This document shows positions 11,141 through 24,234 of a stretch of 64,000 bases of DNA, piece after piece. The first letter of the stretch is position 1. Each line of letters opens with the position of its first letter. The notes beneath the pieces are model-generated. The model saw only the letters and a program-made list of their open reading frames with translations, made no database searches and had not been told where the DNA came from. Position numbers and translations under genes: made by a program. Source of the DNA: Desmodus rotundus (Eukaryota; Chordata; Mammalia; Chiroptera; Phyllostomidae); assembly GCF_022682495.2 (NCBI RefSeq), contig NC_071392.1:86692797-86756796 (forward strand), in the 5' to 3' direction.

Positions 11141-13317
11141 GAAAAAGAACAGAAAGAAGAAAATGAAATATTAACAGCCTTAATTGTAATGACCTTTTGT
11201 TAAAGCAAAATTGACCCAAATATAAACAAGGGCGAATAACTGACCCTCAGTTCCATTCCAGTTGTGGTAAGAGGGAAATAATTAACCTTTTTTCTCAGTG
11301 TAGAAGGGAGACATTTAGAAAGGGGAGCTGGAGCAGACACCAACGGTTGGGACTTTACCAAACGTCTTATTTTATCTCATTTGCTTATCATGAAATGAAC
11401 ACAAAAAGTTCCAACTCGAGATCCCAAGAAAATTTCCTTTTGCCACTCCGAATACAGCCTACTCTGCTTAGCAGCATTTATCACGTTCTTGGAACATTGT
11501 TTGAAAAATGGTGACTGAAAGTAGCATCTTTTGGGGTTAATTTACAACAGTGAAAATTTACTGCCTCTGGTTTTAGGTTACCTGTGTGCCTTTTTTCTTT
11601 ACACAAGGAAACTTTTACTTGGTATTCTGCTGTTCAATGAAAAACATGATGTACCTTCCGGCAGCATTGTAGAAATTACTGATTCTTACAGTAGAGGGCA
11701 GTAGAGGAGCACATCACAGGGTGAACATACTGGACCCAGCCAAAGCCCCTTCCTTGGACAGGACTCCCCTTGGAATGAGGTGTGCCTAGGTCATTTAAAG
11801 GAATATTTAAGCAATTCGAGAAGATATAAGTTGTGAAGATACAGTGACTATAAAGTCGGAAAATGTCTCAAACCTTAGAAGATCCACAGAATTTTAAACG
11901 TGTTGATTTTGAAAGGATAATTTTTTTATCTTATTCTCATGAATACGAACACACTTCTTTTTATTGACAATAGCAGACCCTGACTTTTTTATTTTTTTTT
12001 AAAATGATTAACCCTTACTTTCATTAAAACACAAAAGTGGGGAATTTTAACAGATTGGTCTTGGCGCGTTATGTAGACAGAGGGAGTTTAAGTATGACTG
12101 ATAGACATTTTCGATCCTTGCAAAATCACGCCTGGGAATTTGATTTTACATTATGTAGTGTAATGTTTTTCTTATCTGGTGAGCGAACTAGGAAGGTTTC
12201 TGCACTGAGAGAAGTAAATTCCGCAGTACTGCGTGCCTGGCATTGTGAGCCACGGAAAGAGCATCACAGAGGGAAAGCGCATGCAAAAAGATTCGAAGAC
12301 ACTTCTGACTGGAGAACAAGTCAGCGTTCAGCTAGGACAGGGCCAGCGAGCTAGAATATGTAGGTTCAGTGAAAGGCATATAAAACCCTAAGGTCAGTAG
12401 AGCTTGACAGAATGGAGCTATCATTTTTTTTTTTTTAGGGTTCCTTGTCCCTGGAGGGGGTTGAAGTTCAAAGAAAGGAAGTAGGATGGCCTGGCTTCTA
12501 CACTTGGATGTCCTCATGGGTCAGGGTCACAGAGAGTGACCGTTCAAAGTTTCTCATCCTCCTTAATTAGAAGAAACGACTTTATTCAAGAGTACTGCTG
12601 CCCGTAGCATCCTGAAGTCTTTGGTAGCTCTGGCTACAAAGGCAAACAATGGAATAATTGGATATCCAATTATTGATGATATTTCGTCTGAGGAGCCTCT
12701 GCAAAAATTTATACTGAAGAAAGGAGACTCTATTTTCTCTATGATGCTCACAAATGAACTTTAACACAATAGGTCCTGTAGTACGGAAGCAGATCCTCTT
12801 GGGATGTTAACTTCAAAACACATTCATCTGTGGTGTATAAGTGATGTTGACAATAGTAACAACCATAATAACAATCACAACACCAATTATCTGTATTGAT
12901 AATAGTATAATCCATACTTCATAGAGTCCAAGAGGCTTTTTTCTTTATGTATTGATACCTCCGAGCATGGGAGGGGCTATAATTAATGGCAGGTTACAGT
13001 CACTGCCAGCCAGAAGGACACAGTTTCATTGCTTATGAATTCACTGCTTGGTTGTAGGTTGTGTTTTTAACTGTGGAATTATTTTATACTGAGAATTACT
13101 GTGCACACGGACAATCATGGAAACAAATGTGTGGCATATGATTACCTATGTCTAAAAAAAGGCCGAAAAAGACCTTTTACAACCATAACAATCCTTAGGA
13201 TAATAAAGCATTATGTCCTAGTTTAAGCAGGATTTTGTTTTCCTTAATGGTACATAGAAATAATGGTGTGTGTTACACTCAGTGGTGTCTTAGATTTGAT
13301 AAAACATGGTATTTTTA
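11141..13317. other. Repeat-poor unique sequence, left part
   Basis: No transposon recognised and no coding exon. A T13 run lies at 12424-12436. This is the start of a repeat-poor block of about 6 kb that extends to about 17340. Confidence 0.5.
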
Positions 13318-13400
13318 TATCCATTTTATGAGTGAGAAATCTCAGGGCAAGAAAGGCTAAAATTTCTTTCCAAGGAAACAGTAGAATACAGTTCCCCATC
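13318..13400 (-). mobile_element. Probable MIR SINE core fragment
   Basis: ccattttatgagtgagaaat followed by an aaggcta...ccaagg stretch resembles the MIR core seen in antisense. It is short and diverged, and is the only likely repeat in the surrounding 6 kb. Confidence 0.4.
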
Positions 13401-16400
13401 TACCGCAAGTTGCCACATACTGAAATAGAAAGACTGAAATGACTACTTCACTCCTTCATTCTTACCTTCTTCCTCAAAGAAAACTTCAGTAACGACTGTT
13501 TACATGGTTACACCTATTAGTGTAAAAAGAAAGTTACGTCTTCCTAAACACATTTTTAAAAAGCCCACAACCCCTATTTAAAATAAAAGCAGCAGTTGGT
13601 ACTATGGTATTGTTATGTCACAGAAAATGAATTCTAAAAATAACTATGACCTAAAAGTTTAACTTAATCATTAAATGGGCACACATTTAAAATAAATCTA
13701 CAGTGAAGTTGCTTAAAACCCATACAAAATTTAAATGTTAAGCCTGTCCAAAACTTGACTGCCTGAACAACATCCTTAAGTGCCTATAATTTAAAAAGAT
13801 ACTTAGATATAAAAAACAAATGGAATATTTTATTGCAAACATCACATCCTCTTGTGTCAACAATTTCTTATCTCTGGGATCTCCAAGTGAGCCCAAAGTG
13901 TGGGGTGAAACGGGCAAGTCAACACACGCAGATACGTAGATGGCCAACTGGCCCGTGAAACAAGTACCAGGTGTGTTTTATAAAATCACCCGACAGTTTT
14001 AATGTCCAAATAAGCACCTGGCTTTGGATTTGGTTCAAGTTCACATTTAGCCTTGACCTTTGGCAACCAAGTTCCCCATGCGGACCTCATTGACCACACC
14101 CTCCACGAAGGAGGAGTTTTCAGGGGCTAAGGGCCTGCACCCTCATGTAAGCTGAGGGTTTTGTTTGACTCTGCACGGAGCAAACAGAGACGAAATTCCA
14201 TTTGAATACAGTACTGGCATTTGAAAGAGAAAGGTGTATTACTGTGTGACCTTGAGGGTGATTTCCTGTCAGAGAGGCAGAGCCTACCTCACGTCTGGTG
14301 CTGGTGTTCAGACGTTATTTCCTGCAAGGTGCAGAACTATTTGCAAATAACGTGTTACTAAGCAATGCGACTAGCTCTCTGCATTACCCCCGGTGGCTTA
14401 CTTGAAATAAATGGAAAGAGGATTGGTTTCTGGGAGTTGTAAAAACAAACAAAAATAAACAAACAAAAAACCCCAACACCAAACTATTCCTGGTTTACAT
14501 TTCACCAATTAGATATTCTCTCAGCCTAACGAACCTCTCGAACCTCTCTTTGGAATAACAACGTCATTTGCTTTAACCAGAGAGGAACTTGACTGAATCA
14601 TTCCCGGTGGGAAGGAGTTTTAGTTTAAAGGGAAGAATGAAGAAACAAGATGAAAAGCCATAAAAGTGGGAGAAAAGTAAAGTGTTCACAAATATAGTTT
14701 TCACCTCTCAGATGTCAACAATATCTTTTTCTTGATATTAGCACTTCCCTTGCTCAACGAGATTCTAGTAAATATGCCTGGGGAGGTTCTTGTATATAAA
14801 TTGGGCTATTTACTAAAGAATTCAAGTAAACTAAGTTTGAGATGCACTCTTTGTCATCTACAATTTTATTTATCCCTTGAACTTAGACTGATTTATGTTT
14901 CTCCCTGAGGTAGCATGAGTAGAAGTTACAGAAAGCTGTTTTTGATTAAACATAAGGGGAAAAAATGAGAAATCTGGGCTCTCCAGAAATGCAGAGTTCT
15001 GTTTTCTGTAGCTCAGCATTTTCCAGCCAAGCCCAAGCAGCTAGTTGTCAGAGGTGGGAAAGAAGGGTTAGATGCTAAAACGGTTTACCATCTAAGACTC
15101 CAATATTTCCCCATTATTTTATAAAACAAACCAGAAAATGACAAATCTGAACACTTTCATTTCATTCAGTAGTAAAATGCACTTAAAACGAGATTTTTCC
15201 ATCTGTATAAAGGACCGAATCTTTGATTGGGTTGATTATATAAAACGTTTCATCTGCTACTGTCTCAGCTCAGTTAGAAACACGAGAGTTGTCTGTAACT
15301 TAAATTTTAATGTATACACGTCATGGATTTTTAAATTATTCAGTTCAGAACTTCCTGGGCTGAGGATCCTACAGGTCAGCCTTAGAGAGAGAGATGTGCT
15401 TCACAACCTAATAGGATGAATCTCATCAGTGCTCATAGCATATAGAAACATAATCTTTGCTTAAGTTGTCATTTTCCGGTGGGCTATAAATAGCTTCACG
15501 TAAGAGAAAGACAGCATCCTAACTCATATTTAGCAAATGAGGTCTTCAGCACATTACACCTGCTTTATAGGTCTGGTTATATAGGTTCAGTTGTAGGCTG
15601 ACACATGACAGTCCCCATTTAAATCTTAGAAAGTAAAGAGCTTCAAAGCAACCTTATTAAATTTAATAGGATGAACTTGCAACGTCTGTGGCTGGAGAAA
15701 AGGTAATGAGATACTCAGCAAATAGTTTGTCATCTGAAGGTCTGTGGTGGAAGCCAAACCAATGGATTATTCCACTGTCAGTAACGAGCGTGATTTGAAA
15801 ATGTCTAGGCACTCAGATGTAATATACACTCTGTCGTTTGTTAGTGAGCATTTTGAGGGCTTCTTCAGTGAACATACCACCAGGTGTGTTTTATCAAACA
15901 TACTACATAAATGCAAGAGGTTGTTGTAGTTGTACATCAGCCCGGATGTCGATCACCGAGCTTGTCTAAAAAGGATACCCAATGTTTGAATTAATTTGGG
16001 GTGTTTACTTTCATTTGAAATACAAATAGACCTGCGAGTTTTAATTTGGACTACTAGCCATAATAACAGTTTGAATCAAGTCAAGGCCCATGGATAAAAA
16101 TAAATCGTTTGAAATGCAATGAAATATAGAATTAATCTCTGCCATACAGAAGAAATAAAATATTTAATCATATTAATATTTTTCAGCACAGCTGAACAAA
16201 TGAACATGTCCATGACCAAGTTCAAGTTCTGCAATTGCAAACAGTTAAATAATTCACTTGGGTATTTTGATTGTTACTCTCTCTATTATAAAATGGCTGG
16301 TTGTTTGTTTTTAGCATCTTAAAATTCAAATGATAATATATTCAGACTGTTCACTCACCCAGCTCACTAATTAGTGAGGGTTATTTATTTCATTCCAAGC

Positions 16401-17344
16401 ACTTTGTCCGGGCAAGATAGCATGATGCTGTCATTTATAGTTCTCTGGAAAAATGAGAGCTAGAGGATCTTGGAGAATGAGATTCAATCACAAAACATAT
16501 CACTTAATAATGCAAGGGGAATCCATCACACTTTTGTATCTGTGTCCTTCAGGGGAGTACTTGCTCAGCTCCTTATTAGTGAAACAAAGTGGAAAGACAG
16601 AGTACACAAAGCTAATATTGTTATGCAATATTGTGAAATGTGGAAAGAAGAAAGGAAGCAAAGGTAATGGTGACTGGTTCAGGAAAGAATGTATCTAGGA
16701 AATGTGTGAAAGGAGAGAAACTGGTACAAAAATTAGTGGAAGAGAAATATTTTCTTAATACCAAGAATCAAATACTTATAGAGATACAGAGAGAGCAATT
16801 GTTTCATTGTGACCTTTAGTGTTTTATGTTGCCAGAAGTGAATTTGTATTCCAGTGGAATATCCCATTGACCTCAAGACAAAAAAGTATTGATTTAGGGA
16901 GTATAATTGTAACATTTCATGAGCATAATTGGCTGTGAATTTCCTGGTGGGCAGTATGGTTTACTCTCAGCCAATACATAAAATTATCAGAAGAACAATT
17001 GCAAGTATGGCTATTCTCCATGGAAGTTAACATACTGTGTTTATTTACCCCCATGCATTTGTGAAAACATGTAAGAAAATGTTCCCTTCATATACTCCTA
17101 TTCCTGTCTGCTTCTTTTTCCTTCTTAAAGTACTATTCTCTATTGTCAGCAGAGAGCCGAGACTTTTCTGTGCAGTTTTGGCCGACTTGTCAATCAACAC
17201 ATATTTCCTGGGCTATCTACAATGGGAAAGGTCCTGAGTTTCTGTGCTGTAGGTGAAATTTAAAAAATAGTACAGCGTGCAGTTGTACTTCCAGTGGGAG
17301 ACATCATTTTTATGCACACGGACTGATAATTAGCCTTACAGGCA
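13401..17344. other. Repeat-poor unique sequence, right part
   Basis: I find no transposon, no exon and no RNA gene in nearly 4 kb. An A-rich stretch at 14440-14475 is simple sequence. TAAT-containing motifs are frequent, as expected from AT content. This could be conserved non-coding DNA, but only alignment would show it. Confidence 0.45.
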
Positions 17345-17540
17345 GTCCATTGCAGGTGCTGGGCTGTGGACAGGACACAGGGAGATCAGGACAGGCTGGG
17401 CGTGGGCCAGCCGTCATACATCTCTGGGACGACGCACAAGAAGCTGGCAGCTGGCTGCCTCCAGGGAGGGAGACAAGGAATCTGAAGTAGGGAGACTTAC
17501 ACTTTGCACTTTACGCCCTTTTGTTTCAATGGTTTTAATC
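17345..17540 (+). mobile_element. Possible LINE 3'-end-like remnant
   Basis: The series gggacgacgcacaagaagct, gctgcctccagggaggga, then a diverged 'acccttttgt' resembles a 3' segment common to old L1-type repeats. No tail or TSD. The family is not resolved. Confidence 0.35.
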
Positions 17541-18811
17541 ATTTAGTTGTGTTCATAGAACTCCACCTGCAATAGAGATGTTTGTTTCACTGGTGGCTAC
17601 TTTGGGAAATGAAAGAAAAGCCTATCTCAAGTTCTACCTGACCTATGACGACGCAATGAGTGAAATGTTATTCATGTTTAATTAGTTGCACGTAAACAGA
17701 TAAGGAAAACAACTCTTTGACCAATGTGATACTCTAGAAACATAACATGTCATAAAAATATAAAGACATTAGTGAGTTGTATTCCCCCAGTATTCCAGGT
17801 CAGAGCTTTGGAAAACAGTGAGTTTTCTTTGTTTTTAAGCGGAGAAAATAGGCAGGTGGGTCAGATCCTATTCCTTTCTTTCTTTCTTTTTCCCCCGTTC
17901 TTCAACTGAAGCAGAATCAGAGCCGGGTGGCCCTCCCCAGCTGCGCCGGCTGCATCGTCAGCGCAGTCTGCAGCAGCCTGAATAGCGTGGGGGTAGGGGC
18001 AGGAGGCGCAAGCATGTGGTAACCCTTCCAGGCATCAGCTAATTCCATGCTCTAGCTAGGGGAATGTGAGAAATCCCAAACAGATGCTTTTTCTAAAGAT
18101 AAGGGAGAAAGGAAAGACTGATCTTGCTGAAAAAGAGATGAACATGAAAACTGCATCTGTGTATTTAGACCCAGCATTAGAAAGGTTACGCCAACGTGTT
18201 CATTAGCAAATTTAAACACTTCTGTGCGGGCTCCTGATCATTTTTTTTTCCAGCTATTTTACGCAAGTGTATGCTCTACTTGCTTCTTGGCTTTATCTTT
18301 CCTCCTGTCCAAAGTCAAATACCTTAAACTGAAGTGAACACATATTAATTATACATCTATATCTGTATATCTATATCGATACCCATGTATAAAATCAACC
18401 AGCGTGAATAGCACAAATTGACATATTGTTCGATTTTACGTCAAGCATTCAGCCAAGCTTTCTGATCGTCTGCTGTGGGCCAGGCTGGGGAACGGCTGGG
18501 AGGATGCTGTGCTAATGGAAAAGCTGCAGGCAGCACATCAGAGCTGAGCACCTTTGGGCTGGAATCGTGGCTTCCCATTACTGTCCTGTGTCCTTAGAGA
18601 GAAGTTTTGCCATAAATAGTTGCTCCCCAGACAACACTGAGAAAAACCTTCTTGAGGGCTTACTCCTGGCGCGAGGAGGAGGACAGCTGGTACGTGCACA
18701 GGAAGTGGGGGAGTCCGTGGCGAAGGAAGGATCAGACTATATATATGGTCTCCAAATCCCTGACTCCAGAGACAGACTCCTGCGAGAAACGAGACTGCTA
18801 TTATTCAGGGT
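17541..18811. other. Unclassified sequence
   Basis: It includes a T/C run at 17871-17895, a GC-rich patch at 17920-18010 and a TATC-rich run at 18340-18390. No gene or transposon recognised. Confidence 0.4.
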
Positions 18812-19185
18812 ATCTGTTAATGAAGTCTGCCCTGAAAATACCACAGATTGGGCAGTTTAAATGGCAGGAGCTCTTTTTGTCCCAGTTCTGGGGGCTGGCC
18901 GTCCACGATCTTGGTGCCAGCAGGTCAGTGTCTGGGCGAAGCCTCTCTCCCTGGCTTGCAGACCGGGGTCTCCTGGCTGTGACCTCCCACGGCCTTTTCT
19001 TCAGGGTGTGTGGGTGTCTTTTTGTCTTCTTGAAGCGACACCAGTCTGATTGGATTAGAGCCTCCCCCTGATGACCTCATTTAACCTTAATTATCTCCTT
19101 AAAGATGCCACCTCCAAATACGTCACCTTGCGTGTTAGGGCTCCTACATATGGATTTTATGGGGACACAGCTCAGTTCTATAAAA
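18812..19185 (-). mobile_element. MaLR-type LTR (MLT1/MST-like), antisense
   Basis: The order is that of an antisense MaLR LTR: ataccacagattgggcag, ccagttctgggggctgg, ttggtgccagcaggtcag, ctggcttgcagaccggg, caccagtctgattggatt, tgacctcatttaaccttaat and tatctccttaaagatgccac. MaLRs are ancient non-autonomous relatives of ERVL. This is a solo LTR about 370 bases long. No internal region lies beside it. Confidence 0.8.
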
Positions 19186-19284
19186 TGCAAGAAAGCCATC
19201 TATTCTATTCTGTAACATACACGATGAGCTGAAACCTGGCAACTACCTTTATCTGTAGCCTTTCCCCACCAGGGTCACTCTCAC

Positions 19285-19340
19285 TGCCTCCACCACACGG
19301 GCACACACACCACACACACCACAGACACGCAGACACCTCT
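19285..19340 (+). repeat. (CA)-rich simple repeat
   Basis: Interrupted ACACAC/CCACAC units. A short microsatellite. Confidence 0.75.
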
Positions 19341-19511
19341 GCACAACTCACAGGCACGCAGAGAGCCTTGGCATCGTTGTTCCTTTGTCTCTAACTTCTG
19401 AATTTTATGCAAGGTTTTCTGCCATTCACAATGCATGGCTAGTGACTGATCATTTATTTTTTTAGGACGATGTTCTTCCTCATTGTACAAATCTAGTTAG
19501 ATGATAGTAGT

Positions 19512-19682
19512 AATAATAATAATAGTTATTGAGTACCAAGGACTGTGCTTACCTCGCTTTCTAAACCTCCCCATCTTACAGATGAGATAAGCTTTGAGAG
19601 GTGGTGACTTGCCCGAGGCCTCAGAGCTAGTAAATTCCGGGCTGTCTGACTCCAAGCCAGAGTGCTTAACCTCTGTGGAAAT
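19512..19682 (-). mobile_element. MIR SINE, antisense
   Basis: Antisense MIR in full order: taataatagttattgagtac, gactgtgcttacc, catcttacagatgagataag, gtgacttgcccgagg, agagctagtaaattccggg and gagtgcttaacctctg. MIR is an ancient tRNA-derived mammalian SINE. Confidence 0.85.
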
Positions 19683-19949
19683 TGAACACAGTGACAGCCT
19701 CTGAGAGCCCTGACAAATCCCTCTATCTTTATCTCGCAACCGGATTTGCAGCCTCTTCAATCTTCCAGGTAATTTTCAGTCTATCCCTGAGTGGGCGGAG
19801 CACTGGGTAGGGTCTCCTGTCTACACATCATTAAAATATTGGAGGCTGCTTATTTCCATTATGTTTACACTGCTTACTCGTAAGCTTTCCCTCCCTACCT
19901 GTCACCGCATGGCCCTGGAAGAACTAGGAAGATGAATAAAATACTGTTC
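19683..19949. other. Unique sequence
   Basis: Nothing recognised. Confidence 0.45.
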
Positions 19950-20140
19950 CTGGGAGGAACTAAAAATGTAATTGGGTGATAGATACATCCAATCATTTAA
20001 AATCCATCACTATGTGGGTACTAAATTTTATCTGGGGTGATTGCTGATTAAGTTATATAACATCCAATCACTGGGTTATACACCTGAAACTAATATAAAA
20101 TTGTTATAAGTGTAATTGAAAAATAAAAAAATATTTAAAA
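19950..20140 (+). mobile_element. L1 3' end fragment
   Basis: The L1 3'UTR series gggtgatagatac, gggttatacacctgaaac, taatataaaattgttataag, then gtaattgaaaaataaaaaaa gives a + strand 5'-truncated L1 with its A-rich tail. Confidence 0.75.
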
Positions 20141-20902
20141 ATACAATACATCATGATGAACAGGGTACTTCATACCGTCAGTTCGAACTGTTGTGGTAAC
20201 ATAGAAAAACCAGACAGAAATGCCCGGAAGGGCGCATGAAATGGTTACTGCGGAGCAGCTCTGCGGCAGGAAGGAAAGGTAAATAGAGGTTTGCCAGGCA
20301 CGGCACGGCATGTTTCGTGTCATGGCGTTTGTGTTAAGCTGTGGGTTTGTTCTGTAACCTTTAGAAAAAGAAATGAGGTACCTTGGCCCCATCCCTGCAC
20401 CTGCTCACTCCCCGGCCAGTACCAATGCTCCCTGTCCTGCGGGTATGTCCTCCGGGCGACAAGAGGCACCGGGAACTGGACAGGCAAACAGTCTGGCCAA
20501 CTTGGGATTATAGGAATTGGATGCACAGTGATAACAACCCACCTGGTACTTTCACTTTACTTGAAATATACTATATGAACTGACAATAAAATATCATGTG
20601 ATTGTATCATTGAATCAACAGTGTGATTGGAGGTCAGATCAGAATGTGTCCTGCTGTGGCCACTTCTGGAGGGGGAATAAAATGTTCCCCCACCCAGCAT
20701 GAGGGGCCTCTCTGGTTTATTCTCTTACTCACTCACTCTTCTCCTCTCAAACTTCCATCCCATCAGTTTGAGGTTTATTACCACCCCGCTTAGTTTACAA
20801 GGAAGGTGTTTGTTTCAAATACCTATACCTGCATCACTTCTAGCAGCAAAGAATCCTATTTTGTAGGCCACAGATTTCATACTTTCTGACAGTCTGGCAC
20901 AA
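20141..20902. other. Unclassified sequence
   Basis: Overlapping open frames around 20290-20580 on both strands have no family resemblance. No repeat recognised. Confidence 0.4.
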
Positions 20903-21131
20903 GCCCCTCGGCCACTTCTTTTTGCTTTTCATTTTTTAAATCCTCACCCAAGGACATGTTTATTGATTTTAGAGAGAGAGAGAAGGAGAAAGAAACATTG
21001 ATGTGAGAGAGAGACATTGGTCCATTGCCTGCCGTATGCTTCCCAACTGAGGATGGAACTGGCAACACTTTGGTATGCGGGCTAACGCTACAACCAACTG
21101 AGCCATCTGGCCATGGTGCCCCTTGGCCACT
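20903..21131 (-). mobile_element. VES SINE with TSDs, antisense
   Basis: A 14-bp direct repeat with one mismatch flanks it: gcccctcggccact at 20903-20916 and gccccttggccact at 21118-21131. In minus orientation the SINE has a ggccagatggctcagttgg A-box region, a degraded B box, an acatcaatgtttctttctcc middle and an A-rich tail (20922-20940). The TSD fixes the insertion limits. Confidence 0.88.
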
Positions 21132-21849
21132 CTTAACCCAGGTTACTAGGTCTTTCCCTCCATCTGTTTTCCTCAGTCTTTCCTCTGGTCTTGAAATACA
21201 AACCATCAATCTTTTGATAATGATTCCTTTCCTACCTGTGCCCCATCCGTTCCCCACTTCTGTTCTCATAAAATCTTCCCATCATTAGCTTCCATTTGCC
21301 TGCTTCCTGCGAACAAAGCAGCTACAGCTGGTGCAGGGAAGAATGCAACAGAGAATTCCACAACGAGGCGAGTTTTTAACTCTTTTTCTTGCACTCTCTC
21401 CATCTCCCAAATAAACCCGTGTCTGTGGCCAGCTCCCTGTGCAAGGGGCCACGGAGCAAGGCAGCTTGAGCAAGTTGACAAGTGAGGAAGCGGGGGGAGC
21501 CGAGTGGGCAGGCAATGGTCTGGGTGAAGTCAGCAGTGGGGAGTGAGAATTCAGGATTTGTCCATGGGCATTAGTACCAAAAATGAGTAGAAGGAAAAAG
21601 ACCTACTGAGAAATCAACTGAAAAGGCAAATAGTATTATATGGATAGGTTAATGAAATACAGTCCAAGAAATAAACATTTGCTTTTATTTCAGTGACAGC
21701 CTCAGTGGAGAATATATAGGCTAGCATTTGGATGGACCTCCTTAAGATGCAGAGACAAGTCGCAGCACAGCGCCGACTGCATGTTCTGCGAGGGAAGAGG
21801 AAGAGCAGAGCGACCGTTTTCCCAGGTCATAACTGACCAGGCTTTTCGA
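21132..21849. other. Unclassified sequence
   Basis: A pyrimidine-rich stretch at 21140-21270 could be a decayed L2 but lacks clear landmarks. The rest is unique. Confidence 0.35.
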
Positions 21850-21975
21850 GCAGTGATTCCTGAACCTGCCGATCATCAGACTCTTCTGAGGCATTTAAGG
21901 AACATAGGGAATGTGGCCCTTCACTGGATAAGGACTTACTCAATCTGCATCTCTAGATGCGAGGCCCAGGAATAA
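21850..21975 (+). mobile_element. hAT-Charlie (MER20/MER5-like) fragment
   Basis: gcagtgattcctgaacctgc followed by catcagactcttctgaggca and caatctgcatctctagatgc matches the left half of a hAT-Charlie non-autonomous element. Only the left end is clear. Confidence 0.5.
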
Positions 21976-22464
21976 GTATGTGTGCGTATATAAAATCGTT
22001 TGTCATCTTGATCACGTGAGATGCTTTTCAAGTGACTCAGATGACCAGTAATTTGGGGACTCAAATTCTCATACAGTCTTCTCAATGAACCAATGAGGTA
22101 GGTTGAGGAGGACGGGCTTCCTCCCAATGATGAACTAGGGGCTTGGGTAAGAAGGCAGGGGTCAGAGGCATACAGAGAACTTTCTGCTTACCGGGTCTGG
22201 TGGTGGATGAGATAACAGAGAGAAGCAGGCTCGCTGGGGCTCAGCCTGGGGGGCCACATCTGCCGTGCCGGACACACTCAGTCACTCTATTCGAGACTCT
22301 GGCTTCAAGATCTGCCTTGAGAACAGTTTCAGTTGATCAGCTTTTTAAAAACAGAATGTTCCATTAGACTGATCACGCTTCACAGATAAACCCTGTGACA
22401 GAGAGTGCATATGAGAAGCCGCATGGTTTATTATCACGGCGAACAGTTTGTCAAGATGCATTTC
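21976..22464. other. Unclassified sequence
   Basis: No recognised feature. Confidence 0.4.
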
Positions 22465-22700
22465 CACAGTCAGGGGGAGCATGTTGTCATAGCTGAGACT
22501 CCGGGCTAGATGTCAGGCTTGTAATTCCTCGCTCCGCTGCTTGCTGCTGCGTGACCTTGGGCCCACTCCTTAACCTCCACATGCCTCAGATTGCTCGTAT
22601 GTAAAATGGGGGTCGTAATACTAATGAGAAAATGCATGTCAAGAGGGAAAGAGCTTAGGATAGCGCCCAGGGACATGTCATGGGCTCAGTGTGATATGCG
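22465..22700 (+). mobile_element. MIR SINE
   Basis: Sense MIR landmarks: gctgcgtgaccttgggccc, ccttaacctccacatgcctc, gctcgtatgtaaaatggggg, gtaatactaatg, then agagcttaggatagcgccc. A well-preserved, nearly full-length copy. Confidence 0.82.
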
Positions 22701-23890
22701 TGTTTCTTGAAGAATTCTCTAACACGTTCCTTAACGTACAGTGGAAAATTCAAGGACCAGAATGGATTACATGGCAGAAGATCGCATATTTGGTAAGCGG
22801 CAGCTTTAGGTTTTAAATCTGAGTTGGACTGACTTTAAGCCTGAGATCTTTCTGCTGCTCAGTAGCAAACGTTGACCACAGGAAATAAATGATCGCAAGT
22901 TGGGGGGTTAAGGCATGGTGGTCTGAGTGCCCAGAAGACAAGTTAGCACTTGGATAGAAGTGAAAAGATGGATCACAAAAATAAGTGCAATTCCCTCTGC
23001 TGTCCAGAGCCGTGCAGACGGTGAAGGAGAGGAAAACATGAGAGAATGTTGGAACTAAAATAGAAACTACCGAGACAGTAACTGGTTCTTGGTAGAACAT
23101 ATGCCGTGACCAAGAACTTGAAACAATTTTCAAGTATAGGAAAGACAAATAGTGGAAGAAAAAAATAATCAATTTGAAATTCCAGGGAAACAAATCATAA
23201 TACAACAAAGGGAAACAATAATCACAATATACTACTTTGCTCTGTGGTAAACAATAGCACACATTTACAGTAATGCAACCATGGCTTATTGATTTAACCT
23301 AAAGAGTGATGTTGCTATATTAGGTGGATTGGAGGACGGATATGGAAATAGTGTGCGTGAATTCCATGCTCATCTATTATAGCAGAAAATCAATAGATAA
23401 TGCACAAAATGGAAAAATAAGGGTTATATAAGCATATTATGTAGAGTAGGGAGATAACTACAGAAAGGTAGAAATTAAAGGGTTAAAAATGGTTGCCTCT
23501 TAAGAAAGAAGTGAGAGGATTTGCTTCTCATTAAAAACTTCTGAGTAGTGTGCTTTCTAAATCTCCCTTTTCTTAAAGTAATAATTAAAATACGACACCC
23601 ATTAAAAATAAGAGTTTCTGGTTTTTGCAGGATCCATACCAACTGGCTTGCTTCCAAACTGACAGGAAGAGCCAGTTGTGTTTCCCCTCTTTTTACGATT
23701 ATATTCACTTGTAACTGAGCACACTGACTTGCTGCAGTCTAGAGGGATAGAAGAGAGTTGTATTGTTGCGAAAGAGTAAGTGGCATATAGTGCGGGTCCA
23801 AAGGAGATGGGTGGGAAACCTCAGGAGGAGAGAAGGGGGATCGACAAACCCTATGAACCCTGGAAGAGTAATTAACATGAAGGAAATGCA
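22701..23890. other. Unclassified sequence
   Basis: The minus strand holds a 149-codon open frame (22813-23262) rich in hydrophobic residues. I do not recognise it as a protein, and antisense frames of this length occur by chance in A-poor strands. A ggttgcctcttaagaaagaa motif near 23490 recalls an old LINE 3' end. Confidence 0.35.
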
Positions 23891-24130
23891 GTAGTAATGG
23901 TTAATAATTATGTAGCCTTTACTAGGTGCCAGGCAGTGTTCCAAGCTCTTATATAAAGAGTAGTTTAATCCCCACAACTCTATGAGATTAGGCACAATAA
24001 TTGTCTCCATTTAAAAAGCGGCAAAACTGAGAGGGTCATGAAGTCAGTTTTTTCAAGATTACATGGCTAGCAAGTGACAGAGTCAAAATCTGAAGCCACA
24101 GCCTCCGGCCCCTGCAGTCTGAGCTCTTAG
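23891..24130 (-). mobile_element. MIR SINE, antisense
   Basis: Antisense MIR landmarks: actaggtgccaggcagtgtt, ttaatccccacaactctat, tctccatttaaaaagcgg, aagattacatggctagcaag and ctgcagtctgagctctta. A nearly full-length copy. Confidence 0.85.
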
Positions 24131-24234
24131 ATGTGTAGACCTTCTGAGGACATTCATGCATCTAGTTTCTGGGTTCAAATGGATATGGGGAAAGATCAGG
24201 GAAAACCTCAGTAAGTGTGAACACTAATTTTGTT

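Noticed and set aside
18652..19071. 139-codon open frame on the + strand
   Set aside because: Its second half is an antisense MaLR LTR. The first half matches no protein I know.
22813..23262. 149-codon open frame on the minus strand
   Set aside because: Hydrophobic and Ser/Tyr-rich as expected from antisense AT-rich DNA. No domain, no splice or promoter context.
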